From an uncultured Clostridia bacterium (GTDB lineage Bacteria > Bacillota > Clostridia > RUG12999), in NCBI GenBank assembly GCA_934792465.1, contig CAKVOK010000006.1, positions 1 through 64,000 on the forward strand: 64,000 bases of DNA, written 5' to 3'. The position numbers and the translations under genes are program-made. Positions 16,618-25,252 of this stretch are shown piece after piece. The notes beneath the pieces are model-generated. The model saw only the letters and a program-made list of their open reading frames with translations. It did no database searches and was not told the origin of the DNA. Within the stretch, counting starts at the first letter, position 1; each line of letters opens with the position of its first letter.

Positions 16618-16931
16618 GCCAAATAATCTTAATTTAATTTTTAGGGACTTTTTTATTTTATAAAATAAGTCTTGATTTGTTATGTATATTTTACTTACCG
16701 AGGTAATAGCCGAATAAAATAATGTAAATAATAAAAAATCAAATAATTCATCAAATGCTATTTTGTTAAAAAATGCAAATTCCGCTATTTGATGAATTAT
16801 TTATGGTTTTATTTTGTTGTTTATTAAGTTAATATACGACACTGAAATATCCTTAATAATTAATTGAGATTGTTTGGCGACAATAGGAGTTTGCGTTTTT
16901 TGTGCGCTTGCTTCGGTTGGCGCACTTTTTT
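16618..16931 (+). ncRNA. candidate non-coding RNA, ~314 nt, unknown family
   Basis: Bounded by the consensus promoter and a terminator: GTGCGC / GCGCAC stem with a CTTCGG tetraloop (16902-16925) and six T (16926-16931). The inside is AT-rich. It contains a perfect 16-bp inverted repeat (16741-16756 with 16787-16802, arm AAATAATTCATCAAAT) and a GACTT/AAGTC hairpin enclosing ATTTTATAAAAT. It does not show tmRNA, 6S, RNase P or SRP signatures that I can recognise. It may be an RNA gene, or a foldback (MITE-like) element that carries a promoter. Confidence 0.45.
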
Positions 16932-16998
16932 ATTATGTGCGTACTCCGCAGCGGGAGCACAAAAGCGGCTCCCGAAGCCGGTTGCTAAACTGAACAGA

Positions 16999-17040
16999 AC
17001 AGACAGGGAACGATTTCGGGTCGTTCCCTGTCTGTTTTGT
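16999..17040. terminator. strong hairpin terminator
   Basis: Perfect 15-bp stem ACAGACAGGGAACGA (16999-17013) with its complement (17021-17035), 7-base loop, then TTTT on the plus strand. On the minus strand it lies just after the PIN toxin gene stop, so it probably serves that operon as well. Confidence 0.8.
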
Positions 17041-17054
17041 CTGTCACGAATTAG

Positions 17055-17465
17055 TTAGTTGTTGAGAATTTCTAAAAGTTGATTTGGCGTAACGATAAAT
17101 GCTTTGTCGGGAAAGTGTTTTATATTACCTGTCACAAGGTATGCGTCTTTGTCTTGTTTTTCAAGCACTGCCTCGTAAAACGGCAAGTCCTTCATATCCG
17201 GCAAAATTTCACCCGATGCATTCGGTTTAACGAAAACCCCGTTTTGTTCTATAACAGACAATAAAATGTTTATTGATTCGTCCGAAAAATTAAATTTTTT
17301 ACGGTGAAGAACATTATCATATTCATCTATGATTTCTGCGGTGTATAAAGGAATAATATCTTCAGAAAATATTTTGTTGACTACTTGAACGGTTGCTGCG
17401 TCATCATGACTTGAAAGCAATGCGGAAACCAAAACATTTGTATCAATTACCGTATAGCACTTCAT
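17055..17465 (-). CDS. PIN-domain toxin (type II toxin-antitoxin)
   Basis: 136 residues of the putative-toxin PIN family, predicted Mg-dependent ribonucleases. The first acidic residue is in VIDTNVLVSAL; further acidic residues are in YTAEIIDEYDNVL, PDMKDLPFYEAVL and KDAYLVTGNIKHFP. The start overlaps the antitoxin stop by 4 bp (ATGA), so the two genes are coupled. RNA target is unknown. Confidence 0.88.
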   Translation of the reverse strand: MKCYTVIDTNVLVSALLSSHDDAATVQVVNKIFSEDIIPLYTAEIIDEYDNVLHRKKFNFSDESINILLSVIEQNGVFVKPNASGEILPDMKDLPFYEAVLEKQDKDAYLVTGNIKHFPDKAFIVTPNQLLEILNN

Positions 17466-17764
17466 TTGTCTGCCTCGCCGTATCTTGCTTTTCTGATTTC
17501 GGCATTTATTTCGTCAAGTGTCAAATCCTGAACCCCGCTATTTTTTGCCTGCTCTCGGAGTTCAAAAAAAGCTTTTTTTCCGTCCGACAAGCTTATATCT
17601 TTTTTCGGTGATGTAATTTCAAAAGGAATACGCCTTTCACGTACAACAGCTTTGGCAAAAACATTAAATGCCGTCGTTGCATTCATTCCGAAATCCGAGC
17701 ATAAATCGTCAAATTGCTTTTTTAAATTTTCGTCCATTCTCACACTGAAAGTTGCTTGTGCCAT
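17462..17764 (-). CDS. RelB/DinJ-like antitoxin
   Basis: 100 residues from the ATG at 17764, chosen because AGGAGG lies 8 bases upstream. The N-terminal ribbon-helix-helix pattern MAQATFSVRMDENLKKQFD followed by GMNATTAFNVFAKAVVRE is that of RelB/DinJ. The C-terminal half is charged and probably wraps the toxin. RelB-type antitoxin with a PIN toxin is a mixed but known pairing. It should repress its own promoter. Confidence 0.88.
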   Translation of the reverse strand: MAQATFSVRMDENLKKQFDDLCSDFGMNATTAFNVFAKAVVRERRIPFEITSPKKDISLSDGKKAFFELREQAKNSGVQDLTLDEINAEIRKARYGEADK

Positions 17765-17786
17765 ACTGCACACCTCCTATACTATT

Positions 17787-17816
17787 ATTATATACAAATT
17801 GACTTAAAAAGTCAAT
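17787..17816 (-). promoter_or_regulatory. toxin-antitoxin promoter with operator palindrome
   Basis: Minus-strand TTGACT (17810-17815) and TATAAT (17787-17792) with a 17-bp spacer. The -35 lies within the inverted repeat ATTGACTT-N3-AAGTCAAT (17798-17816), a fitting site for autorepression by the antitoxin. Confidence 0.75.
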
Positions 17817-17981
17817 AGTTTTTAACCTATCAGGTTATATTTTATGAAATATTATTTAAAATTATTAATGCATCTGATAAATATAAGCGTACCGATTAAA
17901 TTATTTTGCCGTCCTGTTTCGCAAAAGCGGTTGTCCGGCACGAATTATTTTAGTGATAATCAACAAAAAATCAAATATCTA

Positions 17982-18010
17982 TTGAAAGAATCGCTTATTT
18001 ATGGTATACT
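17982..18010 (+). promoter_or_regulatory. promoter of the methyltransferase-ecf operon
   Basis: TTGAAA (17982-17987) and TATACT (18005-18010) with a 17-bp spacer, 28 bp before the methyltransferase start. The rest of 17821-18037 holds nothing else I can support. Confidence 0.65.
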
Positions 18011-18037
18011 TATATCAAAAAAGAAAAGGGTGGAATT

Positions 18038-18913
18038 ATGTGGATTGCGGATAATTGGAAAAATTTCGAGGTGCTTGATGCAAAAGACGGTGAAAAGCTT
18101 GAACGCTGGGGGAATATTATATTAAGACGTCCCGATCCGCAGGTTATATGGAAATATCCGCTGAATCCGCAGCTTTGGAACAATGCGGCTGCCGTGTATC
18201 ACAGAAGCAACACGGGCGGCGGAAACTGGGAAATCAAAAGCAAGATTCCGCCGAGATGGGAAATAGAATATAAAAATCTTACGTTTAATATAAAAACAAT
18301 GGGATTTAAGCATACCGGGCTTTTCCCGGAACAGGCTGTGAACTGGGATTTTGTAACCGATAAAATAAAGGAATCCGGCAGAACGGACATAAAGGTTCTG
18401 AACCTATTCGCATACACGGGAGCGGCAACGGCTGCTGCGGCTGCAGCAGGTGCTGCGGAGGTTGTCCATGTCGATGCCGCAAAAGGCATGGTGGCTTGGG
18501 CAAAGGAAAACATAGAATCGTCCGGTCTGGGCAAAAAATATGTGAGGTTTATAGTTGACGATGTGCTTAAATTCGTGCATAGAGAAAGCAGACGCGGCAG
18601 AAAATATGATATTATAATAATGGATCCGCCGTCATACGGCAGAGGTCCGTCCGGGGAAATATGGAAACTCGAAAACGAACTGTACGGCCTCATAACCTCG
18701 TGTATCGGGATTATGAGCGAAAATCCCGTTGCGATGATAGTTAATTCGTATACTACGGGGCTCTCGCCGAGCGTTGTTTCAAATATAATGAAAATGACGG
18801 TCTGCGAAAAATTCGGCGGCAAAGTAACCGCCGATGAAATAGGACTTCCCATAAAAGATTCCGAGATTGTGCTTCCGTGCGGAGCAACGGGCAGATGGGA
18901 ATTTGGAAGGTAA
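18038..18913 (+). CDS. class I SAM-dependent methyltransferase
   Basis: 291 residues. The Rossmann core starts about residue 120 with VLNLFAYTGAATAAAAAAGA (SAM loop), VHVDAAKGMVAWAKEN (acidic ribose contact) and the catalytic-type IIMDPPSYGRG. The DPPSY motif and overall shape resemble the RlmI/RlmK family of 23S rRNA m5C/m7G methylases, but the N-terminal PUA domain of RlmI is absent. Target is therefore open. GGGTGG precedes the ATG. The stop is 5 bp from ecfA1, so it is co-transcribed with the transporter. Confidence 0.82.
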   Translation: MWIADNWKNFEVLDAKDGEKLERWGNIILRRPDPQVIWKYPLNPQLWNNAAAVYHRSNTGGGNWEIKSKIPPRWEIEYKNLTFNIKTMGFKHTGLFPEQAVNWDFVTDKIKESGRTDIKVLNLFAYTGAATAAAAAAGAAEVVHVDAAKGMVAWAKENIESSGLGKKYVRFIVDDVLKFVHRESRRGRKYDIIIMDPPSYGRGPSGEIWKLENELYGLITSCIGIMSENPVAMIVNSYTTGLSPSVVSNIMKMTVCEKFGGKVTADEIGLPIKDSEIVLPCGATGRWEFGR

Positions 18914-18918
18914 TCCGA

Positions 18919-19761
18919 ATGATAGAGATAAAAGATTTAAAATTCACATACGAGGGAGAAACTTCTCCGGCATTAAAAGGCGTTACGCTGAATATAAAAG
19001 AGGGCGAATTTATCGCCGTTTTGGGGCATAACGGCAGCGGAAAATCCACGCTTGCAAAGCACCTGAACGGAATACTCACACCGGAAAGCGGAAGCGTAAC
19101 CGTGGACGGACTCGACACCGCAGACGAAAACAATCTTTGGGAAATCCGCAAAAAGGTCGGCATGGTTTTTCAGAATCCGGACAACCAAATGGTTGCGACA
19201 GTGATTGAAGAGGAAGTAGCGTTCGGCCCGGAAAACCTGGGTATCGAGCCGCAGGAAATCCGCCGCAGGGTTGATTTTGCGCTGAAAGCCGTAGGTATGG
19301 AAAAGTATAGGAACGAAAGCCCGAACAATCTTTCCGGAGGGCAGAAACAACGTATTTCAATTGCCGGAATTATAGCCATGATGCCGGGGTATATCGTCCT
19401 GGATGAGGCGACGGCGATGCTCGACCCTAAGGGCAGAAAAGAAGTAATGGAAACTGTGCGCTATCTGAACCGTGAATTCAAAATATCCGTAATTCTGATT
19501 ACGCATTATATGGAAGAAGCGGTCGCAGCGGACAGGGTTGTCGTAATGGACGACGGCGAAATAATAATAGACGATACTCCGCAGATGACGTTCGCAAACG
19601 TTGCGCTGCTGAAAAGCGTCGGACTGGACGTTCCGCAGCCTACGGAGCTTATGTTCAGGCTGCGCGGAAACGGAATATATTTAAGGCACGATTTGCTGAC
19701 GCCGGAGGACTGTGCGGCGGAAATAATCCGTGCGCTTGAGGGTGAAAAAAATGCTGATTAA
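18919..19761 (+). CDS. ecfA1: energy-coupling factor transporter ATPase EcfA1
   Basis: 280 residues starting MIEIKDLKFTYEGE; GGAAGG lies 8 bases before the ATG. Walker A GHNGSGKST, Q-loop MVFQNPDNQM, signature LSGGQKQR, Walker B YIVLDEATAMLDPKG and the switch His in LITHYMEEA are present. It pairs with EcfA2 and EcfT to power uptake of vitamins through exchangeable S components. It overlaps ecfA2 by 11 bp. Confidence 0.95.
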   Translation: MIEIKDLKFTYEGETSPALKGVTLNIKEGEFIAVLGHNGSGKSTLAKHLNGILTPESGSVTVDGLDTADENNLWEIRKKVGMVFQNPDNQMVATVIEEEVAFGPENLGIEPQEIRRRVDFALKAVGMEKYRNESPNNLSGGQKQRISIAGIIAMMPGYIVLDEATAMLDPKGRKEVMETVRYLNREFKISVILITHYMEEAVAADRVVVMDDGEIIIDDTPQMTFANVALLKSVGLDVPQPTELMFRLRGNGIYLRHDLLTPEDCAAEIIRALEGEKNAD

Positions 19762-20611
19762 GCTTGAAAATATCGAATATAAGTATATGCCGGGAACTCC
19801 GTATGAGCAAACGGCGCTTAAAAACATTAATCTTGAAATCAAAAGCGGCGAGTTTCTCGGACTTATCGGGCATACCGGCAGCGGAAAATCCACGCTGATT
19901 CAGCAGCTGAACGGATTGCTGAAGCCTACCGCCGGCAGCATTTACGTTGACGGGAAAAACATTGCCGACAAGGATTTGAAGCTGCGTGAGCTGCGGTTTA
20001 AAGTGGGACTGGTTTTTCAGTATCCGGAATATCAGCTTTTCGACGAAACCGTGGAAAAGGATATTTCGTTCGGCCCTCGGAATATGGGTCTTTCGGAAAC
20101 GGAGATTGAAGAACGTGTGAAAGAGGCAATGAAGCTTGTGGGACTTAGTGAAAAGCTCAAGGACAAATCGCCGTTCGAACTTTCCGGCGGGCAGAAACGC
20201 CGAACGGCAATAGCCGGGGTGCTTGCCATGAATCCGGAAGTGCTTATTCTGGACGAACCTGCCGCAGGGCTTGACCCGAAAGGCAGAAACGATATTTTAT
20301 CGCAGATTGAATATATGCACAAAAAAAGGGATATGACTATAATTCTCGTTTCGCACAGCATGGAGGACATTGCGAAATATGCCGACCGTGTAGTCGTTAT
20401 GAAAGACGGCGGTATTGCGGCGCAGGGCAGTGCGGACGAAATCTTTGCGATGAGAGAAAGACTCGCAGATATAAACCTCGATGTTCCGCAGATTACAAAG
20501 GTTGCGGATATTTTGAGAAAAAAAGGCTGCGGTTTGCCGGAAAATATATACACGGTGGACAGTGCCGTGAACGAAATAATGAAGCTTTTTGAAAAAAGGA
20601 ATGGTTCTTGA
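19751..20611 (+). CDS. ecfA2: energy-coupling factor transporter ATPase EcfA2
   Basis: 286 residues starting MLIKLENIEYKYMPG; GGTG precedes the ATG inside the end of ecfA1. Walker A GHTGSGKST, Q-loop LVFQYPEYQLF, signature LSGGQKRR, Walker B ILDEPAAGLDPKG and LVSHSMEDIA. The YPEYQLF form of the Q-loop is typical of EcfA2. It heterodimerises with EcfA1. Confidence 0.95.
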   Translation: MLIKLENIEYKYMPGTPYEQTALKNINLEIKSGEFLGLIGHTGSGKSTLIQQLNGLLKPTAGSIYVDGKNIADKDLKLRELRFKVGLVFQYPEYQLFDETVEKDISFGPRNMGLSETEIEERVKEAMKLVGLSEKLKDKSPFELSGGQKRRTAIAGVLAMNPEVLILDEPAAGLDPKGRNDILSQIEYMHKKRDMTIILVSHSMEDIAKYADRVVVMKDGGIAAQGSADEIFAMRERLADINLDVPQITKVADILRKKGCGLPENIYTVDSAVNEIMKLFEKRNGS

Positions 20612-20612
20612 A

Positions 20613-21425
20613 ATGCTTAAAGATATAACGATTGGGCAGTTTTTGCCGGGCAATTCCGTTGTACACCGGCTCGACCCCAGGACGAAAATAGCGCTTGTGT
20701 TCGCATTTATAATAATGATTTTTATGCTGAACAACATAGTGGCGTATATCCCTGTCGCATTGCTGCTTTTTGCGGTCACGGCAACGGCGAAAATACCGCT
20801 CAAAATGATTTTGAAGAGCCTGAAACCGCTGTTGTTTTTTATAATAATAACCGCTGTTATAAACCTGTTTTTGACGGACGGACGTGTGGTTTTCAGACTG
20901 GGATTTTTAAAAATTACGCATGAAGGCATAATAATGACGGTGCAAATGGCGCTCCGCTTAGTTTTTCTCGTTGCCGGAACAAGCATACTTACGTATACGA
21001 CGTCGCCGATTGTGCTGACGGACGGCATAGAAAGCATATTGAAACCGCTGAAAGTTATAAAAGTGCCGTCGCACGAAATTGCGATGATGATGACTATAGC
21101 TCTGAGATTTATACCTATTATAATAGACGAAACCGATAAGATAACGAAAGCGCAGGCGGCGAGAGGAGCAGACTTTGAATCGGGCAATATTTTGCAGAGG
21201 GCAAAAGCGCTTGTGCCGATTCTCGTGCCGCTGTTTATAAGCGCATTCCGCCGTGCGGACGATTTGGCGATAGCCATGGAATGCCGCTGCTATAGGGGCG
21301 GAGAAAACAGAACGAAGCTGAAACAGCTTAAAATGAGCCGTGCGGATTTCGGCGCATTTGCTGTTACGGCTGCCGTTTTTGCCGTTATATTTATCGTTAA
21401 TTTCAAATTGCATATCGGAGTTTAA
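20613..21425 (+). CDS. ecfT: energy-coupling factor transmembrane protein EcfT
   Basis: 270 residues with five or more hydrophobic segments and the two coupling motifs that dock on the ATPases: ARGADFESG and, in a variant form, AMECRCYRG. N-terminal LDPRTKIALVF is characteristic. The start is 1 bp after the ecfA2 stop. No S component is encoded in the window, so this is the shared ECF module (group II type). Confidence 0.95.
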   Translation: MLKDITIGQFLPGNSVVHRLDPRTKIALVFAFIIMIFMLNNIVAYIPVALLLFAVTATAKIPLKMILKSLKPLLFFIIITAVINLFLTDGRVVFRLGFLKITHEGIIMTVQMALRLVFLVAGTSILTYTTSPIVLTDGIESILKPLKVIKVPSHEIAMMMTIALRFIPIIIDETDKITKAQAARGADFESGNILQRAKALVPILVPLFISAFRRADDLAIAMECRCYRGGENRTKLKQLKMSRADFGAFAVTAAVFAVIFIVNFKLHIGV

Positions 21426-21426
21426 G

Positions 21427-22161
21427 ATGAGGAATATTAAGCTTTTAATTTCATATGACGGCACGGCGTATCATGGGTTCCAGATACAGAAAAATGCCGT
21501 AACGATACAGGAAATGCTGGAAACTGTGCTCCGCAGCCTGACGGGCGAGGAAACTGCCGTCACGGGGTGCAGCAGAACGGACGCCGGAGTGCATGCGGTA
21601 AATTATGTGTGCAATTTCAGGTCGAATACGGGTATACCGTGCGACAAGCTGCCGTATGCCCTGAATACACGTCTGCCGGAGGATATTTCGTGTATGGCGG
21701 CGGAGGAAGCGGACGAGGATTTCCACGCACGTTTTTCGGCGAAATCGAAAATATATGTGTATAAGATATACAATGCACCGCTGCGAAATGCGCTGAGATA
21801 TAAATACAGCTGGCATTATCCGTATAAAATTGACGTAAATCTTATGAAGCAGGCTTGCGGATATTTACTCGGTGAGCATGATTTTACGGCGTTTATGGCG
21901 AGCGGAGGTCAGCAGAAAACAACGGTAAAAACAATATATTCGCTTGAAGTTTCGGACAGCGGACATGATATTGAAATAAAGATTCACGCAAACAGCTATC
22001 TGTATAATATGGTACGGATAATCGCCGGGACGCTTGTGTATATCGGCAACGGCAAAATAGAACCGAACGAGCTTGAGGATATTATAAAGAGCGGCGACAG
22101 AACACGTGCCGGGATAACGGCGCCGCCGCAGGGATTGTTTTTATATAAGGTGTTTTATTAA
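21427..22161 (+). CDS. truA: tRNA pseudouridine(38-40) synthase TruA
   Basis: 244 residues, normal length. It isomerises uridines 38-40 in the anticodon arm. The catalytic aspartate is in GCSRTDAGVHA; LLISYDGTAYHGFQ at the start and NSYLYNMVRIIAGTLVYIG near the end are conserved. The ATG is 1 bp after the ecfT stop. The ecfA1-ecfA2-ecfT-truA order is classic for Firmicutes. Confidence 0.96.
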   Translation: MRNIKLLISYDGTAYHGFQIQKNAVTIQEMLETVLRSLTGEETAVTGCSRTDAGVHAVNYVCNFRSNTGIPCDKLPYALNTRLPEDISCMAAEEADEDFHARFSAKSKIYVYKIYNAPLRNALRYKYSWHYPYKIDVNLMKQACGYLLGEHDFTAFMASGGQQKTTVKTIYSLEVSDSGHDIEIKIHANSYLYNMVRIIAGTLVYIGNGKIEPNELEDIIKSGDRTRAGITAPPQGLFLYKVFY

Positions 22162-22194
22162 GGTGAAAAAATATGTTTTGGGCAACAAACCCGT

Positions 22195-22371
22195 AGGAAT
22201 GCCTACTGAAGTCAGTGAAAACCCTATTCAGTGCCACAAACCAAAGCCTCCCCTGTGTAAGGGGAGGGGGACCACGTTAGTGGTGGAAGGGTTGTGAAAA
22301 CCCCTGTGTAAGGCGCCGGAAGCTGCCGTGCAGCGGAGGTGTGGGGACCACGTTAGTGGTGGAGGGATTGT
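22195..22371 (+). repeat. R3 repeat, two right-hand arms
   Basis: Two copies of the inverted arm: CCCCTGTGTAAGGGGAGGGGG with ACCACGTTAGTGGT and GGAAGGGTTGT, then GGCGCCGGAAGCTGCCGTGC with a second ACCACGTTAGTGGT and GGAGGGATTGT. No R2 unit is present. Confidence 0.8.
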
Positions 22372-22423
22372 CAAAAACAGCACAAACCAAATTCATTGAT
22401 TAATATATTGAGTGGAGAACAAC

Positions 22424-23302
22424 ATGAATTTCAGAGAAATTACAATTGACGACAGAGAAGAAATAAACGGATATTTTGAGAAATACGGCGGAAAAACCGC
22501 AGAAAATTCGTTTACGAATATGTTCATATGGGGCGGCCCGTGCGGCAGCCGCTTTGCCGTTTCGGACGGATTTTTGGTTATGAAATCGGACTATGAGAAC
22601 GTGCAGAAAATCTGCGGTTTCCCCATAGGAAACGGCGACCTTAAATCGCTGATATATAAGCTGCACGATTATTTCGTAGAGAAATTCGGCAAATTCGAGC
22701 TTATAAACGTGCCGGACGAAAGCCGAAAAATTATAGAAGAAATTATGCCGGGGCATTTTGAATTTGAGCATACGAGAAATGAGGACGATTATATATACGA
22801 GGTTTCCAAGCTTATATCCCTTTCGGGAAAAAAGCTTCATTCCAAGCGCAACAACTTCAATTATTTCAATGCGAATTACAAATATGTATATGAAAAAATA
22901 AATAAAGAAAATCTGGAAGAATGCCGTGCATATCTTTTGAATCATATAAAAGAAAATACGGCGGACAAGGTGAAAGAACCCGAATCTATAAACGTTTTGT
23001 TTGATAATTATGAAAGGCTGTGCGTGAAAGGCGGTCTTTTGCGCACGGACGGAAAAATAATCGCAGCATCTGTGGGAGAAAAATATAACGGCGGAGCGAT
23101 TATTCATGTGGAAAAAGCGGAACGCAGCATAAGAGGGGCATACACCACGATAAATAAATTACTTCTCGAAAACGAATTTTCCGATTGTGTTTATGTAAAC
23201 CGCGAAGAAGATATGGGAATCGAGGGTATGCGGCAGGCGAAAATGTCGTACAATCCTGTGTTTCTGCTTGAAAAATACAGAGGAAGGTGGATTCATGACT
23301 GA
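22424..23302 (+). CDS. DUF2156 / phosphatidylglycerol lysyltransferase-like domain protein
   Basis: 292 residues starting MNFREITIDDREEINGYF, with GTGGAG 7 bases before the ATG. The paired GNAT-like folds typical of DUF2156 can be followed: TAENSFTNMFIWGG near the start, then KLHSKRNNFNYF mid-protein and a C-terminal half with IAASVGEKYNGGAIIHVEKAE. Larger relatives (MprF) move lysine to lipids, but this soluble short form has no membrane domain and its substrate is unknown. It overlaps the next acetyltransferase gene by 8 bp. Confidence 0.8.
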   Translation: MNFREITIDDREEINGYFEKYGGKTAENSFTNMFIWGGPCGSRFAVSDGFLVMKSDYENVQKICGFPIGNGDLKSLIYKLHDYFVEKFGKFELINVPDESRKIIEEIMPGHFEFEHTRNEDDYIYEVSKLISLSGKKLHSKRNNFNYFNANYKYVYEKINKENLEECRAYLLNHIKENTADKVKEPESINVLFDNYERLCVKGGLLRTDGKIIAASVGEKYNGGAIIHVEKAERSIRGAYTTINKLLLENEFSDCVYVNREEDMGIEGMRQAKMSYNPVFLLEKYRGRWIHD

Positions 23303-24164
23303 AATACGTATTGCCCGTGCGGAGGAAAAACCGAAGCTGAAACAGCTGTGGAAAGAATGTTTTTCCGAGCCGGAGCCGTTTCTTTCGTTTTGGTTTGACA
23401 ACATCTGCCGAACGGATATGGCGGCGGTCGCAGCGGACGGAAATGAGCTTCTCGGCGCACTTCATATGCAGGAGTATACGCTGTTTTCTTTCGGCAGAAA
23501 ATATAAAGCGGTGTATATATGCGGATTCGGCGTGGAGAAGGAAAAGCGGAAAAAGGGAAACGGCAGAAAAATACTTGAATATGCGCACGATTTGTGCAGA
23601 AAAAGCGGAGCGGATTTCGTGTTTCTGATGCCTGCCATAGACGGGTATTACGAAAAATTCGGATATGTGCCGTGCAGCGAAAACGTTGTGTATGAATTTG
23701 CGTCGTCGGATATTAAATGCGGACACGCAAGAGAGGTAAGACGTGCGGAAAGTGCGGACGGATTGGGCGAAATATACAGGAAATATGCGGAAAAATACGA
23801 TGTTTATCTGAACCGCAGTATGAAAGATTGCTTCGGCGAATACAGCCTCTACGACGGCGGTGTGTTCACCTTGGAAGACAAAGGGTATATGCTGTGCAAA
23901 AACGAAAGGGATTATACGGAGGTTTTTGAAACGGCGTATACGGATACGGACACGCTGTGCGCATTTTTGGCATATTTAAAGGCGAATGCAAAGGAGCGGA
24001 TTGTTTTTCATGCGCCGCCGGACGATGAAATCAAGCGCATTTTATACGGAGCCAAGATAAAGAAAACAGTCGAAAGAGGAATAATGGCAAAGCCCCTGAG
24101 AAAGCTTGATACGGAAAACGTGTTCGGGTTTTGCGGCGGCAGAGTATTTATAAATATATTTTAA
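23295..24164 (+). CDS. GNAT family N-acetyltransferase
   Basis: 289 residues, ATG at 23295 with GGAAGG upstream. The N-terminal ~140 residues show the GNAT acetyl-CoA site: VYICGFGVEKEKRKKGNGRKILEYA and YYEKFGYVPC. The rest is longer than a simple GNAT and may hold a second, weaker GNAT-like or SCP2-like domain. Substrate unknown. Coupled to the DUF2156 gene. Confidence 0.8.
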   Translation: MTEIRIARAEEKPKLKQLWKECFSEPEPFLSFWFDNICRTDMAAVAADGNELLGALHMQEYTLFSFGRKYKAVYICGFGVEKEKRKKGNGRKILEYAHDLCRKSGADFVFLMPAIDGYYEKFGYVPCSENVVYEFASSDIKCGHAREVRRAESADGLGEIYRKYAEKYDVYLNRSMKDCFGEYSLYDGGVFTLEDKGYMLCKNERDYTEVFETAYTDTDTLCAFLAYLKANAKERIVFHAPPDDEIKRILYGAKIKKTVERGIMAKPLRKLDTENVFGFCGGRVFINIF

Positions 24165-24183
24165 CAAGAAAGGTGAGATAATA

Positions 24184-24726
24184 ATGGTATACTTATTTTT
24201 GGCAGAAGGATTTGAGGAAACGGAAGCTATAGTAACAACAGATATTTTGCGCAGAGGATATGCGGACGTCAAGACCGTGTCGGTATCCGGCGATAAGGCG
24301 GTTACGGGTGCGCACGGCATAACGGTTATGGCGGACATTTCGATAAACGAAGTGAAAAAAGCCGATGCGGAAGCATTCATATTGCCGGGCGGAATGCCGG
24401 GAACGAAAAATCTTGCGGAAAGCGAAGAGGTCAAAGAACTGCTGCTGTACGGTTATGAAAACGAAAAGCTTGTGTGTGCAATCTGCGCCGCACCGTCCGT
24501 ACTCGGCAAATACGGTATTTTGAAAGGCAGACGTGCGGTATGCTACCCGGGTTTTGAAGATTTTCTTGACGGTGCAAAGGTATACGAAACACCTGTCATG
24601 CACGACGGCAACGTGATAACGTCGAGAGGTGCGGGAACGGCGCATTTGTTTGCCGAGGAAATCCTCGTTGCATTAAAAGGCGAACTCGTGGCAGAACCTG
24701 TTTTAAAGGGTATGCTTTATGAATAA
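24184..24726 (+). CDS. DJ-1/PfpI family protein
   Basis: 180 residues. The nucleophile cysteine is in CAICAAPSVLG and the conserved glutamate in AEGFEETEA; SRGAGTAHLFA is near the C terminus, all typical of the DJ-1 branch (YajL/ThiJ-like). Relatives protect against glycation or oxidation. AAAGGTGAG precedes the ATG. It overlaps the next gene by 8 bp. Confidence 0.9.
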   Translation: MVYLFLAEGFEETEAIVTTDILRRGYADVKTVSVSGDKAVTGAHGITVMADISINEVKKADAEAFILPGGMPGTKNLAESEEVKELLLYGYENEKLVCAICAAPSVLGKYGILKGRRAVCYPGFEDFLDGAKVYETPVMHDGNVITSRGAGTAHLFAEEILVALKGELVAEPVLKGMLYE

Positions 24727-25252
24727 ATCCGAGCTGCGAAAAAGCGTTTTGAACATTCGGAGAAATTTCGGCGGCGAAAAGGAATCGGAAAAAATCTGCG
24801 GAAACGTGAAGAGCATGGCGGAATATAAGAATGCGCAATGCGTTGCGGCATTTGTACCGTATAAGAGCGAGGTTAATATATTACCGCTGATTGAAGAAGC
24901 AATGAAAACAAAAAAGGTTTGTTTCCCCGTTACGGACGAAAACGACAGCCTTGAATTTTATTTTGCCGAAAGCATTTCGGAGCTTGTATCAGGCAGATAC
25001 GGAATTTTAGAACCGAAACGGGATAAACGTGCCGAAAAAATAGATTTCATGGTTGTTCCGGGTGCCGTTTTCGGAAAAGACGGATTCCGCATAGGCTACG
25101 GCAAGGGCTGCTACGACAGGTATCTTTGCGGCAAGAATATATTTACGTGCGCCGTCGGATATTCTTTTCAGCTGAAAGAAACCGCAGAGCATGAAACGCA
25201 TGATGTTAAAATGAGGGCATTTGCTGATGAAACGGAAATTTTATATTTTTAG
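24719..25252 (+). CDS. 5-formyltetrahydrofolate cyclo-ligase
   Basis: 177 residues. It converts 5-formyl-THF to 5,10-methenyl-THF with ATP. Visible are MNKSELRKSVLNIRR at the start, VAAFVPYKSEVN, and the nucleotide-binding motif GYGKGCYDRYL (usual GxGxGYYDR, with Cys for Tyr). The final CAVGYSFQL region is conserved. The AAAGGG upstream lies inside the DJ-1 gene, so the two are coupled. Confidence 0.93.
   Translation: MNKSELRKSVLNIRRNFGGEKESEKICGNVKSMAEYKNAQCVAAFVPYKSEVNILPLIEEAMKTKKVCFPVTDENDSLEFYFAESISELVSGRYGILEPKRDKRAEKIDFMVVPGAVFGKDGFRIGYGKGCYDRYLCGKNIFTCAVGYSFQLKETAEHETHDVKMRAFADETEILYF

Noticed and set aside
16618..16931. tmRNA, 6S RNA, RNase P or SRP RNA
   Set aside because: No tRNA-like ends, tag frame, or conserved core sequences could be found.
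17844..18125. 93-codon frame before the methyltransferase
   Set aside because: No ribosome binding site, covers the methyltransferase promoter and start in another frame, and shows no domain.
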